A stretch of 64,000 nucleotides of DNA from CAYPHY01 sp964410625. Lineage in GTDB: Bacteria; Chloroflexota; Anaerolineae; Promineifilales; Promineifilaceae. The translations under genes and the position numbers were made by a program. Location: NCBI GenBank assembly GCA_964410625.1, contig CAYPHY010000004.1, forward strand, positions 186,001 through 250,000, in the 5' to 3' direction. Positions 33,879-42,688 of the stretch are shown here, one piece after another (position 1 is the stretch's first letter; every line of letters starts with the position of its first letter). The notes beneath the pieces were generated by a model. It searched no databases and had not been told where the DNA came from. It saw only the letters and a program-made list of their open reading frames with translations.

Positions 33879-34829
33879 TTATTCGTCTTCGTCCCCAGAT
33901 TCCTGATCACCAGAATCTAGCTCTTCAACATCCTCTTCCAGGAGGTCGGTGTCGGTGTCTTCTTCTTCATCATCATCTTCGATGGTGACGGCTTGCGGCT
34001 TAGCTGCCCGCTGGTCGTCGGCCTCGCGCAATTTTGCCAGCGTGGATTCACCCAGCAAAACCTCATCCTCGACATCTTCCATCCCATCAAAGTCGTCATA
34101 GCGATAGCTCTCGAAGTCGGTGATCTCTTCCGTCGCCGTTTCCTTGCGCATCGCCAACCCTTCCAACGCCGCATCCGCCATCTTGCCGCAAATCAGCTTA
34201 ATGGCACGGATGGCGTCATCATTAGAGGGAATGACATATTCAATCGGATCGGGGTTGCTGTTCGTGTCAACAATTCCCACCACCGGAATATCGAGAATGT
34301 TGGCCTCACGCACGGCCGTTTGCTCATGATTCACATCAATCACAAACAACATCGCCGGTAAGGTACGCAACTGGCGGATACCGCCCAAACGCAGATTCAG
34401 CTTTTCAATCTCACGCTCGATCCGCAAGCGTTCCGTCTTCTTCAGCAAGTCGAACTCACCTGCGTCACGGCGCGATTCCAACTCTTGCAAATAGTTAATG
34501 CGCTGCCGAATGGTACGCCAGTTGGTCAACGTCCCGCCTAGCCAGCGCGAATTGACATAAGGTTGGTTGCCACGAGTCGCCTCGCGGGCAACCGTATCCT
34601 GTGCCTGTCGCTTGGTGCCAACAAACAGGACGTCACCACCATTCGCAACAGCGTCCCGAATGACGTTATAGGCATCTTCAATCAGCCCAATCGTCTGTTG
34701 CAGATCAAGTATGTGAATGCCGTTCCGTTCGGTGAAAATATACGGCTTCATCTTCGGGTTCCAACGCCGCGTGCGATGCCCGAAGTGTACCCCCGTTTCC
34801 AAGAGGGCTTTCATAGAAACAATGGCCAT
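33879..34829 (-). CDS. rpsB: 30S ribosomal protein S2 with long acidic C-terminal extension
   Basis: The first ~230 residues are a normal S2 protein: MKALLETGVHFGHRTRRWNP, YIFTERNGIHILDLQQT, VNSRWLGGTLTNWRTI, and NPDPIEYVIPSNDDAIRAI. Residues ~235-316 form an acidic tail rich in Asp and Glu (for example TIEDDDEEEDTDTDLLEED), about 80 residues longer than typical S2. The ribosome site GGAG precedes the ATG. It heads the translation operon and is driven from the promoter at 35106-35133. Confidence 0.96.
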   Translation of the reverse strand: MAIVSMKALLETGVHFGHRTRRWNPKMKPYIFTERNGIHILDLQQTIGLIEDAYNVIRDAVANGGDVLFVGTKRQAQDTVAREATRGNQPYVNSRWLGGTLTNWRTIRQRINYLQELESRRDAGEFDLLKKTERLRIEREIEKLNLRLGGIRQLRTLPAMLFVIDVNHEQTAVREANILDIPVVGIVDTNSNPDPIEYVIPSNDDAIRAIKLICGKMADAALEGLAMRKETATEEITDFESYRYDDFDGMEDVEDEVLLGESTLAKLREADDQRAAKPQAVTIEDDDEEEDTDTDLLEEDVEELDSGDQESGDEDE

Positions 34830-35105
34830 GAGGTTATTCTCCTTTTACTATGTTTTAGACTTCCACGCCCTTCATCCTGCTCCGGGGCTTGTATGGCCAT
34901 CTGCGTCAAACCAGCATTGAGGAAAGCCCTAACAGGCTTATTGCCGCTGCGACGCTGTTGCAAGCACATCCAGCACAGTCCAGACGTGTGTGATATATGG
35001 GGCGAAACCGTGTTAAGGTCTAAGTCTTTCGCAAGAACTTCCGCAGTTTCGCCTGGTTTGCCTTGCTAATTTGGGTGAAATGAGCGATGGCAATTACGCT
35101 CGATA
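34830..35105 (-). promoter_or_regulatory. rpsB leader
   Basis: About 270 bases separate the promoter from the rpsB start codon. No ORF is supported. In other bacteria the rpsB leader binds S2 for feedback control; I cannot fold this leader reliably, so a regulatory RNA is only a possibility. Confidence 0.4.
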
Positions 35106-35133
35106 ATTATATTAAAAGAATAGAAAAGCGCAA
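35106..35133 (-). promoter_or_regulatory. Sigma-70-type promoter for the rpsB operon
   Basis: On the minus strand, TTGCGC (35133-35128) and a perfect TATAAT (35111-35106) are 16 bases apart in an AT-rich context. Confidence 0.65.
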
Positions 35134-35137
35134 GGGC

Positions 35138-35276
35138 GAGTGGGGAGTGGGGAGTGGGGAGTGGGGAGTGGGGAGTGGGGAGTAAAGGCTAAACCCTGGA
35201 TACTCAACTGTCAATAGCAAAAGCTATCCACTCTCCACTCCTCACTATTCACTAACCACCATCCACTCCCCACTAC
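35138..35276. repeat. Stop-proximal hairpin repeat, GAGTGGG family with conserved centre
   Basis: Six tandem GAGTGGG units (35138-35182) form the left arm, complemented by CCACTCTCCACTCC words on the right. The centre (35182-35235) is nearly identical to that of the copy at 38284-38391, with AAAGGCTAAA, CAACTGTCAA and TATCCACTC in the same order. It reaches the stop codon of the ABC-2 permease gene. Confidence 0.8.
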
Positions 35277-36070
35277 TTCCATCGCGTCAAAATGGTTTCA
35301 CGTTGGAACAGGCGGACGCTGATGTAGATGAGGATGATATCCAATATAGCCACTACCAGGCCGAGGATGAAGATGACACGGCCGTCAATCAAAATAAACC
35401 CCATCGACTGCCCAAAAATAAGCAAGAGCAAGGGGACAATAACCACGGCCGACAACTGCTCCGCCACACGCGGATCAGATGTGCGCGAGGACACCATAAT
35501 CGCCACACTAACCGAGAGAACCGTCATCAACGGCCCGACAATGAAAATAGCCGCCACCCATTGCGGTTGCAGCAAGCGCTCAAAAATCACATCACTGACC
35601 ATCAGCCGCATCGTGATCATAAAGATGATAAAGGAAGTCCAGGTAGCGATAATGGCCGGAACGGCCGCGGCAACGATCTTCGCCGTCAACAGTTCAAACG
35701 TGGTGATTGGCGTAGCCAGCAGTGGCTCAAGGCTGCGGCTCGTCTTCTCCCCAACGATGCTATAAGCCGCAATCGTCACCGGAATGGCAACCGGCAAGAT
35801 CATCAACATCAGTGTAAACAAATTCAAAACATAGACCTGTGCACAATCCATCTCCGACAGACCGGCACAAACATCACCTAGAAAATCAGTGGGGGCCTGC
35901 TCCTGTGGGATGACCGACTCCCCTTCCAACCCGCCGGTAAAAGCAACCGTACCGATTGGAATAACCAGCAAGATGAGCGGCAAAAAAGCGACCGTAAACA
36001 GCACCAACCGGTTCTTAAAAACCTCCGCCCACTCCTTACGAATGACTGTCCTTATTTTTCTAATGTCCAC
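35273..36070 (-). CDS. ABC-2 type exporter, permease
   Basis: The 265-residue protein has six predicted transmembrane helices, beginning with RKEWAEVFKNRLVLFTVAFL and a large outer loop, as in NatB/ABC-2 permeases. The ATPase at 36169-37077 lies upstream and would power it. Substrate candidates include Na+, drugs or lipids; none can be chosen from sequence. A hairpin repeat occupies the 98-base gap between the two genes. Confidence 0.88.
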   Translation of the reverse strand: MDIRKIRTVIRKEWAEVFKNRLVLFTVAFLPLILLVIPIGTVAFTGGLEGESVIPQEQAPTDFLGDVCAGLSEMDCAQVYVLNLFTLMLMILPVAIPVTIAAYSIVGEKTSRSLEPLLATPITTFELLTAKIVAAAVPAIIATWTSFIIFMITMRLMVSDVIFERLLQPQWVAAIFIVGPLMTVLSVSVAIMVSSRTSDPRVAEQLSAVVIVPLLLLIFGQSMGFILIDGRVIFILGLVVAILDIILIYISVRLFQRETILTRWK

Positions 36071-36077
36071 TTTTCAC

Positions 36078-36168
36078 CTACCGATTTCAGATTACCGGAT
36101 CACCGATTGCGGATTACGGATTGCGGATGAAAAATCTCCCAATCTCTAATCTCCAATCTCCAATCCCC
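36078..36168. repeat. Stop-proximal repeat, GGATTGCGGATTACGGATT and AATCTCCAATCTC words
   Basis: The left part carries GATTACCGGATCACCGATTG and GGATTACGGATTGCGGAT, the right part tandem AATCTCCAATCTC words. It ends at the stop codon of the ATPase gene; the two halves belong to two word families and pair poorly. Confidence 0.6.
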
Positions 36169-37077
36169 CTACTCATCATTAACCAATTGCAAATAAACAT
36201 CTTCCAATGAGCGGCGAAGCTCGCCGACAAACTGGATATTGGCCCCGGCCGCCACTAGCAAGCGGACAATCTCCGGGTTATGGGTTTCCGGCTCGTCCAA
36301 CGCCAGCAGCAACTTGTTTTCCACCGCCTCCACGCTCTTCAAGTAAGGCAGATCATCCACTGCCGCCATATACCTGGCGGCCGCTTCCGCCAGATGAAAG
36401 ACCACCTGACGGCCGTACAACTGTTGCCGCAAGTGGGATGGCGTGTCCACCACCCGCAGCCGCTTGTTAAACACTGCAATCCGATCACACAGTCGGTCAG
36501 CCTCATCAAGATTGTGGGTGCAGATAAAAATAGTGCGTCCTTCGCTCTTCAGTTCGGCAATAAAATCGCGCACCAACTTGGCCGCTTCCGGATCAAGTCC
36601 CGAAGTCGGTTCATCCAAAAAGAGGACGCTCGGCTCGTGCAACATAGCACGGCCGATAGCCAGCTTCTGGCGCATCCCCTTGCTAAACTCCCCCACCGCA
36701 TCATCACGACGCTCCCACAAGCCCAGCAATCGCAAATACTTCTCTACCTGCTGATCCACCGCTTCTACCTCATACAGTTGGGCAAAGATAGTCAGATTGC
36801 GCCTCGCCGATAGGCGATCATACATACCGGGCGTCTCAGTCAAAATCCCAACATTACGGCGGATATCTTGATCGTCGCGGCCGACTTCATAATTCAGCAC
36901 CCAGGCACGGCCGCCTGTGGGCGCAATCAGGCTGGTCAACATCCGCACAGTGGTTGTCTTCCCCGCCCCATTCGGCCCCAGGAACCCAAACACCTCGCCA
37001 TCGGCAATGTCCAACGACAGCCGGTCAACCGCCAGTTGATCGCCAAACTTTTTAGTCAGATTTTCAGTCTTAATCAT
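36169..37077 (-). CDS. ABC-2 type exporter, ATP-binding protein
   Basis: The 302-residue ATPase has Walker A FGFLGPNGAGKTTT, a signature EFSKGMRQKLAIGRA, Walker B VLFLDEPTSGLDP and ICTHNLDEADRLCD. The NatA/CcmA-type sequence and the C-terminal accessory domain (about 230-300) fit ABC-2 exporters. It is the first gene of the pair with the permease at 35273-36070 and is divergent from the J-domain gene at 37277. Confidence 0.93.
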   Translation of the reverse strand: MIKTENLTKKFGDQLAVDRLSLDIADGEVFGFLGPNGAGKTTTVRMLTSLIAPTGGRAWVLNYEVGRDDQDIRRNVGILTETPGMYDRLSARRNLTIFAQLYEVEAVDQQVEKYLRLLGLWERRDDAVGEFSKGMRQKLAIGRAMLHEPSVLFLDEPTSGLDPEAAKLVRDFIAELKSEGRTIFICTHNLDEADRLCDRIAVFNKRLRVVDTPSHLRQQLYGRQVVFHLAEAAARYMAAVDDLPYLKSVEAVENKLLLALDEPETHNPEIVRLLVAAGANIQFVGELRRSLEDVYLQLVNDE

Positions 37078-37276
37078 CGGTTAGCCCTTATCCGTGAAAA
37101 CACGTGCCAATTCGTGGATCACATTATCATCCCTCAGTTCACTCCAGACGGCAACATTTTTTCCCCAGTACAATACCTTCAAGCTCACCGCATGTAAGCA
37201 GAGAAGCGTATGAATAGAGTCAAATTGGAGACGATTACCTTCTCCATAATACGAAAGGTACGCTACAATAGTTGTT

Positions 37277-38284
37277 GTGAATGAGCTAAATAAGCACTTA
37301 ACGCCCACCGGTCCCGATTGGCGGAAACAGATCGCAGAACTACAGACGCTGTTGGATGAACTTCGGCCGCGCCTCATTGACGCCGAAGCACAACTGGCCG
37401 ACCAGATGGCGGCTATCAACGCCTTCGAATTTAAGCTGCGAGCGAAATTAGAGCCGCTAACCCGCCGCCTGGGTAAGATTGAAAGTGAAGTCAACGAGCT
37501 GCGCCGCCAGCTACGCCACCTGGAAGAGGACTGGTTGTTCAGCCGCATTGACGGCGACGAGCCGGAACCGGCAGGCGGGTGGCGGTTCAGTCGCGAAGAG
37601 GGCGCGGCCGCCTCCGGCGACTATCGTTATCGCGGCGAAGCAGTCCGGCCACCCGCCCAACCCCTGGCGGCCGAACTGTTGGCGCAGATCAAGCAGCTCT
37701 ATCGCCAATTGGCCCGCCGCTTCCACCCCGATCTGGCCTTAAACGAAATAGATCGTACTTACCGCACCGCTATCATGATGGCGATCAACGCCGCCTATAC
37801 CGCCGGAGACCTGGAACGGTTGCAAGCCTTAGCCCACGAACCAGACAGCATCAGCCAGGCCCCAGCGACGGATCAGGGATTGGCCGAAGCGTTGCTACGC
37901 GAAGTAGAACGCTGTCGCCGGAGATTGCGTGAGATCGCCCAAGAGTTAAGAAAGTTAGAACAACACGAAAGTGCGCGGATTATGCAACGAGTGGAGCGAG
38001 CAGCTTCAGTCGGCCGTGACTATCTCAGCGAGATGGCCCGCGACCTGCAACTGCAAATTAACGAAAAAATGGCCGAACGTGTGATTATCAAACAACGCAT
38101 TGAGGAGTTTGAACTGCAACAAGAGGTCTACGACGCCGACTCATTCGCCGACGCCGTCTATAACCTGGGGCTTGAAGAAGCAGACCTGGACGAGGACCCC
38201 TTTTCCCCCTACGCCGAGTGGCGACGGCGCGGCCGAACTAGCTGGTTCAGCGATGACGAAGACATTCTCGACGATTCGGATTAG
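37277..38284 (+). CDS. Coiled-coil protein with J-domain-like segment
   Basis: The 335-residue protein has a coiled-coil N-terminus (about 15-90), a J-domain-like segment around 128-185 with QIKQLYRQLARRFHPDLAL (the HPD tripeptide of DnaJ proteins) and a second long coiled coil (about 205-285). The C-terminus is acidic. HPD suggests contact with an Hsp70 partner, but no dnaK lies nearby. It starts at GTG; the ABC-2 exporter is divergent, so the 199-base gap holds both promoters. Confidence 0.75.
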   Translation: MNELNKHLTPTGPDWRKQIAELQTLLDELRPRLIDAEAQLADQMAAINAFEFKLRAKLEPLTRRLGKIESEVNELRRQLRHLEEDWLFSRIDGDEPEPAGGWRFSREEGAAASGDYRYRGEAVRPPAQPLAAELLAQIKQLYRQLARRFHPDLALNEIDRTYRTAIMMAINAAYTAGDLERLQALAHEPDSISQAPATDQGLAEALLREVERCRRRLREIAQELRKLEQHESARIMQRVERAASVGRDYLSEMARDLQLQINEKMAERVIIKQRIEEFELQQEVYDADSFADAVYNLGLEEADLDEDPFSPYAEWRRRGRTSWFSDDEDILDDSD

Positions 38285-38391
38285 CGAGTGGCGAGTGGTG
38301 AGCAAAGGCTAAATCGTAGCTGCCCAACTGTCAAAAGCGAAGCGTATCCACTCTTCACTAACCACTCACCCACTCCCCACTAGCCACTAGA
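38284..38391. repeat. Stop-proximal hairpin repeat, GAGTGG family with conserved centre
   Basis: The left arm GCGAGTGGCGAGTGGTGAG begins at the stop codon of the J-domain gene, the right arm CCACTCACCCACTCCCCAC ends near the convergent stop at 38392. The central ~55 bases match the copy at 35182-35235. Confidence 0.8.
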
Positions 38392-38682
38392 TCAAGGCCC
38401 GTACAAGTCAAGAACCGGAGCATAGACAGCATTGCAACCATTCACCCGAGAACATCCCTCAAGCGGCAGCTCCGGCACATCGTCCAGCGGGTATGCACCT
38501 TCAAAGGCACGACAAACGGGACAGGCATCCGGCGCAACCAGGATACGCACCTTCGTTGCCAATCCTTTACGTATCTTTTCCAATGCTAACTGTTGTTCTT
38601 TTCGTCTTTCTGCTTCTTGAATCAAGGTCGTAACCTCCAGCTTGATAAGATTGATTTTACGATTACTATCAACGGATGACAA
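38392..38682 (-). CDS. Small cysteine-rich hypothetical protein
   Basis: The 96-residue protein has a helical, charged N-terminus and a C-terminal motif CPVCRAFEGAYPLDD...EGCSRVNGC, four cysteines that may bind a metal. The CxxC...GxxYPLDD...P layout resembles the small C-terminal motif of Mu gpF-like head proteins, but no phage gene is nearby, so I would not call it phage-derived. It starts at TTG with no clear ribosome site. It converges with the J-domain gene and diverges from the next gene. Confidence 0.5.
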   Translation of the reverse strand: MSSVDSNRKINLIKLEVTTLIQEAERRKEQQLALEKIRKGLATKVRILVAPDACPVCRAFEGAYPLDDVPELPLEGCSRVNGCNAVYAPVLDLYGP

Positions 38683-38728
38683 GGATGAAAACCATTTCGG
38701 CCGATATGCCGTGACACAGAGGTAAAAG

Positions 38729-39046
38729 ATGGGCTTTTTGAAAAAACTATTTGGTGGGGGTGGCGAAAAGAGCGCACCCTCTGCGCCCTATGTGGATACA
38801 CAGGGCATCTATTTCTACGTGCAGTGTGATAACTGTGGCGCACCGGTGAAAGTCCGCGCCGACAAGCAACACGACCTGCTCAATGAAGGGGATGGCTACA
38901 CCTGGTACAAGACCATCGTAGACAGCCGTTGCTTCCGGCGCATGTCGGCCGTCGTCCACCTCAACCGCCAATATGAAGTCATCGACCAAACCCTCGAAGG
39001 CGGCCGTTTCATCAGCGAAGAGACCTATTTGGAGATGACAAGCTGA
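38729..39046 (+). CDS. Conserved hypothetical small protein with zinc-knuckle-like CxxC
   Basis: The 105-residue protein starts with a basic, Gly-rich segment (MGFLKKLFGGGGEKS), then YFYVQCDNCGAPVKVRADK, in which one CxxC pair is seen, and a further Cys in DSRCFRR. GAGG lies eight bases before the ATG. I do not recognise the family beyond resemblance to Chloroflexota hypothetical proteins with this start. It is followed by a repeat and then the esterase gene. Confidence 0.65.
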   Translation: MGFLKKLFGGGGEKSAPSAPYVDTQGIYFYVQCDNCGAPVKVRADKQHDLLNEGDGYTWYKTIVDSRCFRRMSAVVHLNRQYEVIDQTLEGGRFISEETYLEMTS

Positions 39047-39117
39047 CAAGATGACAGGGTAACAAGGTGCTCATTCACCTCTTCAGCTTGTCACCCTGTC
39101 ACCTTGTCACTATACTA
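39044..39117. repeat. Stop-proximal hairpin repeat, GACAAGGTGACA family
   Basis: The left arm (GACAAGCTGACAAGATGACA) overlaps the stop codon of the small gene; the right arm (CAGCTTGTCACCCTGTCACC) is its complement. The repeat lies in the frame upstream of the esterase but is not needed for that protein. Confidence 0.75.
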
Positions 39118-39126
39118 CCCTCGTCT

Positions 39127-39978
39127 ATGCCTTTTCAGCCGACTTACAACGTTCCAGCAGAACGCCGCGCTTATACCTTGCAGCCCCCAAAGCCAAACGG
39201 GGTTGGTGTTCTGATGCTCCATGGCTTCATGGGCAGCCCACTCAGTTCCCGGCCGATGGCCGAATACCTCTGCCAACAGGGAATCGTAACCCATTGCCCA
39301 CTGTTGCCCGGTCATGGTCACTTCCCCAACAAACTCTACAACATCCCCCGCCAGGACTGGATTGCCGAAGCAGAAGAGGCCTACGCCTTCATTCGCGGCC
39401 GTTGCGATCACTTATTTATCATCGGCCACTCAATGGGCAATGTCTTGGGGGCACATCTGATCACCACACACGGCGGCGTCGCAGGGCAAGCCATGCTCGC
39501 CCCCGTCTACGATGTGCCAGATGGACGGTTGCGTTATGTCAATTTCGTCCGGCCCTTCATGCCCTGGTTCTATCCCCACAAAAGCAAAAGTCGCAGCATG
39601 CAGAAGTTGATGAAAGAACGCCTGCTCGACTTTGACCCAACACTCGACCTTGACGACCCGGAGGTACAGGCGCAACTGCCAGAAATCAGTCGCGTCCCAG
39701 TTTCCAGCATGTGCGAAATGGTCAACATGATCAACTTCGGCCGCGGCCTCTGGTCACAGCTTGATGTGCCTGTGCGTATTTTCATTGGCGAGGATGACCG
39801 GGCAGCATCGGCCGACAACGCCCGCAAAATTTTTGACCTGCTGCCAACAACCGACAAACGATTTCATTCGTTCCCGAAAACAGGACATGAGTTAATGCGG
39901 CCGTTTGAGCCAGTACACGCACAAGTCTGGCAACTAATTGCTGATTTTATGATGAGTGACAATCGCCAGGCAGAGTAA
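39127..39978 (+). CDS. Alpha/beta-hydrolase, carboxylesterase or monoacylglycerol-lipase type
   Basis: The 283-residue protein has an alpha/beta-hydrolase fold: VLMLHGFMGSP (oxyanion region), nucleophile serine in IIGHSMGNVLG, an acid in FIGEDDRAASA and the catalytic histidine in PKTGHELMRPF. The form is that of cytosolic carboxylesterases such as Est30 that hydrolyse short acyl esters. I use ATG 39127; the frame upstream lies in the repeat at 39044-39117. The gene stands before the BMP transporter without evident functional link. Confidence 0.87.
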   Translation: MPFQPTYNVPAERRAYTLQPPKPNGVGVLMLHGFMGSPLSSRPMAEYLCQQGIVTHCPLLPGHGHFPNKLYNIPRQDWIAEAEEAYAFIRGRCDHLFIIGHSMGNVLGAHLITTHGGVAGQAMLAPVYDVPDGRLRYVNFVRPFMPWFYPHKSKSRSMQKLMKERLLDFDPTLDLDDPEVQAQLPEISRVPVSSMCEMVNMINFGRGLWSQLDVPVRIFIGEDDRAASADNARKIFDLLPTTDKRFHSFPKTGHELMRPFEPVHAQVWQLIADFMMSDNRQAE

Positions 39979-40167
39979 TATCCATAACCCATACCATCGC
40001 TATACCGTTTGCCATCATAACCAATCATAATCCGTATCCTGCAACAAAATTTCACCTTAACAACTAAACCCATGCTATCTTTAAGCTGCAAACGGTTGTC
40101 TTTTAACGGCCGTTGCTGTTAAATAGTGACAGTGTTGGTTCAACATTTAATTAACACAAGGAGAAGA

Positions 40168-41307
40168 ATGAGAATGAACCCAAAACGTTTGTATATGTTT
40201 GCTGTTCTGTTGCTGTTGTTTAGTATGGTGCTCGTCGCCTGTGGCGGTGGGGCAGCCGAAACCCCAACCGAGGAGCCTGTTGCGGAGGAACCAGCCGAAG
40301 AACCGGCTGAGGAACCCGCCGAAGAACCGGCCGAGGAACCCGCCGAAGAGCCAGCGGCCGATGGTGACTGCACCAGCGAAGAAGTCCTCTGTGTAGGCCT
40401 GGTCACGGATGTTGGCACGATTGACGACCGTTCCTTCAACCAGTCCGCCTGGGAAGGCGTCCAGCAGGCAGGCGAAGAATTAGGCGCAACTGTCCAGTTC
40501 GTGGAAACCCAGGATGCGACCGACTATGCCTCCAACATCCAGCTTTTTTCCGATCAAGGGTATGACGTCATTGTCACCGTTGGTTTCGCTTTGGGCGAAG
40601 CGACATTGGAAGCGGCCGCCAACTATCCCGACATCAACTTCATCGGTGTTGACCAATTCCAGGGTGAAGCCGTCAGCAACGTCGCCGGTCTGATCTTCCC
40701 CGAAGATCGCTCCGGCTTCCTGGCCGGTGTGTTGGCCGGTTCACTGACCGAAAGCAACACCATCGCCTCCGTTCTTGGGACCGATCTCGTCCCGCCCGTT
40801 GTCGCCTTCAACGAAGGCTATAAGAACGGTGCCGCCTATATCAACCCCGATGTGACCGTGATTGACACCTATCATCCCGGTGGCCTGGATGTCGCCTTCA
40901 CCGATCCGGAGTGGGGGGCCAGCACGGCCGCCCAGGCCCTTGATCAGGGTGCCGATGTTATCTTCGGTGCTGGTGGTCTGACCGGTAACGGCGCGTTGAT
41001 TGAAACCGCCGGTCGCGAAGGTGCCTACTGCATCGGTGTAGACACCGACCAGTGGAACACCGTCCCCGAGGCGCAACCCTGTCTCGTCTCCAGCGCCATG
41101 AAGCTCATCACCCCCGGCGTGGTTGACCTGATCAACCTCCATGTGGAAGGAAGCTTCCCCTCAGGGAACTTTGTCGGCGAGGTCGGCCTGGCGCCGTTCC
41201 ATGATTTCGAGGATCAAGTTCCGCAAGAAGTGAAGGATGCCATTGCCGAAGCCGATGCAGCACTGCGTGACGGCTCGCTAGAAACTGGCTACAATCCCGG
41301 CGGATAA
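40168..41307 (+). CDS. BMP-family ABC transporter substrate-binding lipoprotein (nucleoside-type)
   Basis: The ~379-residue lipoprotein has a signal with lipobox LVAC, then a Glu/Pro-rich linker of tandem EEPAEEP units (about 40-65), then a Bmp/PnrA domain: LVTDVGTIDDRSFNQSAWEG, the ligand-binding pattern, and FGAGGLTGNGALIETAG. This family binds purine nucleosides in Treponema and related bacteria, and sometimes riboflavin. AAGGAG at 40158-40163 fits ATG 40168 or 40174. It is the first gene of a four-gene importer; a hairpin at 41398-41440 lies after it, as expected if the binding protein is made in excess. Confidence 0.93.
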   Translation: MRMNPKRLYMFAVLLLLFSMVLVACGGGAAETPTEEPVAEEPAEEPAEEPAEEPAEEPAEEPAADGDCTSEEVLCVGLVTDVGTIDDRSFNQSAWEGVQQAGEELGATVQFVETQDATDYASNIQLFSDQGYDVIVTVGFALGEATLEAAANYPDINFIGVDQFQGEAVSNVAGLIFPEDRSGFLAGVLAGSLTESNTIASVLGTDLVPPVVAFNEGYKNGAAYINPDVTVIDTYHPGGLDVAFTDPEWGASTAAQALDQGADVIFGAGGLTGNGALIETAGREGAYCIGVDTDQWNTVPEAQPCLVSSAMKLITPGVVDLINLHVEGSFPSGNFVGEVGLAPFHDFEDQVPQEVKDAIAEADAALRDGSLETGYNPGG

Positions 41308-41397
41308 TCGCTAGTACGCCTGTTTATTCGTGTAACTCACTCAAAATGACGAGCTTCAAATCACAACATCATCGTTTGATGAGTTCGTGAAAGCCAG

Positions 41398-41440
41398 AAG
41401 TGCGACGTACCCTATAGGGTTACGTCGCACTTTGTCTATA
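41398..41440 (+). terminator. Hairpin after the binding-protein gene, probable partial terminator
   Basis: A 15-base stem (AAGTGCGACGTACCC with GGGTTACGTCGCACTT, one bulge) is followed by TTTGTC. The T-run is weak, so it may only attenuate transcription into the permease genes. Confidence 0.6.
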
Positions 41441-41455
41441 TCGTCCGAAGCAAAT

Positions 41456-41488
41456 AGAAGTCCGGTTTTTGCAAAAAACCGGGTTTCT
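41456..41488. repeat. AAACCCGGTTTTTTGC-type palindromic repeat
   Basis: Arms at 41456-41470 and 41474-41488 (CCGGTTTTT/AAAAACCGG core) flank a three-base loop. From memory, similar repeats are abundant in cyanobacterial genomes; this relation was not checked here. Confidence 0.55.
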
Positions 41489-41507
41489 AAAAGAAAAGAG
41501 AGCGCGT

Positions 41508-42644
41508 ATGGCTCAATCTCAACCTCAACCTCAACCAACGACCCCTGAAACCCCAACCAGCAGCCAGCTATTCACCCGGCTGCAACAAGCATGGCGCGGG
41601 ATCAGCGTGCCACTCGCGGCCGTCATCCTCGCCGCGCTCATTGGCGCGCTGCTCTTGCTCATCTCCGGCGCAGACCCCATTGCCGCCTATAGCGCCTTGC
41701 TCAAGGGTGCGTTAGGTGGGGCCACACCGATTCAGCGAACGTTGGAAAAGGCCACGCCCCTCATTTTTAGCGGGTTGGCCGTCGCCTTTGCTTTCAAGGC
41801 CGGGCTATTTAATATTGGGGCACAGGGGCAACTACTCTTTGGGGCAATTGTCGCCGCGTTCGTTGGCTTTAGCATTGAAGGGCTACCGGCGATAATCCAT
41901 GCCCCCCTCGCCCTGCTCGTCGGCGCTTTGGCTGGCGCTCTCTATGGCTTTATCCCCGGCGCGTTAAAGACCTACACCGGCGCACACGAAGTCATTACCA
42001 CCATCATGCTCAACTTTGTCGCCATCAACATGACCGACTACCTCGCTGATGGCCCCTGGAAAGACCCTTCGCCAACCAACATCGTCGCCCGCACACCGCG
42101 CATTTTTCCGTCAGCCGAAATCCCTCTCTTAGGCAACATTCCGCTAGGCTTCATCATTGCTGTTGCCGCCGCCATCGTCGTCTGGTGGCTCCTCTGGCGT
42201 ACCACACTGGGGTATGAAATTCGCACCGTTGGTCTGAACCCCAATGCCGCCCAATACGCCGGTATTCGTGTCTCTATGATGATCATTTTGGCGATGATGA
42301 TCAGTGGCTTTCTGGCCGGACTGGGCGGCGCGGTAGAAACACAAGGGATCGTCGGCCGCTTCCAGCCAGGGTTCAACACCGGTCTTGGCTTTGACGGCAT
42401 CACCATCGCTCTGCTCGGCCGCACCAGCCCCTTTGGCGTCATCCCCGCCGCGCTCATTCTGGGCATCATGCGCGCCGGTGCTTCCCAAATGCAATTTAAC
42501 GCTGGCGTCGCGCCCGAAATCACCGACGTCATCACCGCCCTCATTTTATTCTTTGTCGCCGCCGATATAATCGTCCGCCGGTTGCTGCGAATGCGGGCCA
42601 CCGACGACGAACAGGTGACGCTCAGCACCGGCTGGGGCAAGTGA
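41508..42644 (+). CDS. BMP-type ABC transporter permease 1
   Basis: The 378-residue membrane protein starts with a Gln/Pro/Thr-rich N-terminus and has about nine helices. The segments VAFAFKAGLFNIGAQGQLL and GLGFDGITIALLGRTSP match BPD_transp_2 permeases of nucleoside and branched-chain-type importers. The ATG at 41508 excludes codons from the repeat. It lies between the binding protein and a second permease, so the transporter is probably a heterodimeric permease. Confidence 0.93.
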   Translation: MAQSQPQPQPTTPETPTSSQLFTRLQQAWRGISVPLAAVILAALIGALLLLISGADPIAAYSALLKGALGGATPIQRTLEKATPLIFSGLAVAFAFKAGLFNIGAQGQLLFGAIVAAFVGFSIEGLPAIIHAPLALLVGALAGALYGFIPGALKTYTGAHEVITTIMLNFVAINMTDYLADGPWKDPSPTNIVARTPRIFPSAEIPLLGNIPLGFIIAVAAAIVVWWLLWRTTLGYEIRTVGLNPNAAQYAGIRVSMMIILAMMISGFLAGLGGAVETQGIVGRFQPGFNTGLGFDGITIALLGRTSPFGVIPAALILGIMRAGASQMQFNAGVAPEITDVITALILFFVAADIIVRRLLRMRATDDEQVTLSTGWGK

Positions 42645-42688
42645 GTGACGAGTGGAGAATGGCTACTGATTAGCAGAGGAACAATCAT

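Noticed and set aside
35138..35182. Tandem GAGTGGG units considered as a CRISPR array
   Set aside because: Units are seven bases without spacers, no cas genes are near, and the other arm is complementary; it is a hairpin repeat.
39067..39126. Upstream extension of the esterase frame
   Set aside because: This segment is the right arm of the GACAAGGTGACA repeat; the conserved protein starts at 39127.
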